Below, in pieces: positions 5,581 to 5,716 of a stretch of DNA of 5,716 bases (the stretch's first letter is position 1; each line of letters opens with the position of its first letter). The DNA comes from Reyranella sp. Lineage in GTDB: Bacteria; Pseudomonadota; Alphaproteobacteria; Reyranellales; Reyranellaceae. The DNA lies in the NCBI GenBank assembly GCA_030681635.1, contig JAUXRT010000275.1:1-5716 (forward strand), in the 5' to 3' direction. A program made the translations under genes and the position numbers. The notes beneath the pieces were generated by a model. That model was not told the DNA's origin. It saw only the letters and a program-made list of their open reading frames with translations, and did no database searches.

Positions 5581-5690
5581 CCTCATCCTGAGGAGGCCGC
5601 ATAGCGGCCGTCTCGAAGGATGGGCCACGGAACGCGCTTTGTGGCCCATGCTTCGAGACGCGACCCTGCGGGTCGCTCCTCAGCATGAGG
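5581..5690. repeat. 110-bp four-arm palindromic intergenic repeat (alphaproteobacterial type)
   Basis: The element folds as a cross. The outer stem pairs 5581-5594 with 5677-5690 (13 of 14 pairs; mismatch C5587/C5684). A left side hairpin pairs 5595-5600 (GGCCGC) with 5604-5609 around an ATA loop. A long central hairpin pairs 5610-5628 with 5641-5659 (18 of 19 pairs; mismatch G5619/G5650) around a 12-nt loop. A right side hairpin pairs 5660-5666 (GCGACCC) with 5670-5676 around TGC. Each outer arm is itself a small palindrome (CCTCA-n3-TGAGG). Elements with the words CCTCATCCTGAGGAG and GTCTCGAAGGATG are, from memory, scattered in intergenic regions of Bradyrhizobium and related genomes. No coding capacity is seen. 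Possible roles are a bidirectional terminator, an RNA-stabilising structure or a non-autonomous mobile repeat. Confidence 0.8.
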
Positions 5691-5716
5691 TGTTGCAGGA
5701 TGCTTCAAGTTTAGTC

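Larger units (their letters stand above)
5423..5716. other. Non-coding region upstream of the lipoprotein gene
   Basis: This 294-bp stretch has no credible gene. Small open frames crossing it lack SD sites, show no domain, and the longer ones overlap the lipoprotein gene antisense. It contains the SD, the two 14-bp palindromes and the 110-bp four-arm repeat listed separately. The stretch 5526-5580 is less GC-rich than the rest of the window and could hold the lipoprotein promoter, but I cannot point to convincing -35/-10 boxes. The last 26 bases after the repeat show nothing recognisable. Confidence 0.6.

Noticed and set aside
5581..5690. Cloverleaf-like element as a possible tRNA gene
   Set aside because: The arms are palindromic DNA repeats of unequal, non-tRNA length with 3-nt loops, and there is no anticodon loop, T-loop or CCA-type acceptor arrangement.

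Overview
The window is GC-rich (third codon positions are mostly G or C) and tightly packed. Gene content, codon use and a palindromic intergenic repeat at the right end all suggest an alphaproteobacterium of the Rhizobiales/Rhodospirillales type. The genus cannot be fixed from this sequence.

Layout: (1) 1-481, minus strand, holds the N-terminal part of an FAD-dependent oxidoreductase of the L-2-hydroxyglutarate dehydrogenase/oxidase type, cut by the window edge. (2) 482-536 is a 55-bp divergent intergenic region containing a perfect 8-bp inverted repeat. (3) 537-5106 is a co-directional plus-strand cluster, probably one operon because gaps are 1 to 16 bp or 4-bp ATGA overlaps. It encodes a pteridine-reductase-like SDR, dihydroneopterin aldolase FolB, two tandem EamA/DMT transporters, a cupin sugar 3,4-ketoisomerase of the FdtA/QdtA type, and a DegT/DnrJ/EryC1 PLP aminotransferase. 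(4) 5114-5422, minus strand, encodes a small tyrosine-rich lipoprotein whose stop codon lies 7 bp from that of the aminotransferase. (5) 5423-5716 is non-coding and holds two short palindromes and a 110-bp four-arm palindromic repeat.

The operon joins three functional pairs. SDR plus FolB points to pterin metabolism (tetrahydrofolate or tetrahydromonapterin). The two transporters look like diverged duplicates joined by a translational overlap. The ketoisomerase plus aminotransferase is the pair that makes 3-amino-3,6-dideoxyhexose nucleotides for surface glycans. The other enzymes of that sugar pathway are not in the window.

The most notable anomaly is in the aminotransferase. Its reading frame clearly begins at the ATGA overlap at 3994, but an in-frame TAG at 4057-4059 cuts off the conserved first 21 residues. 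The remaining frame is open and keeps its catalytic residues from a possible GTG restart at 4066. This could be a recent nonsense mutation, a sequencing error, or reinitiation/readthrough.
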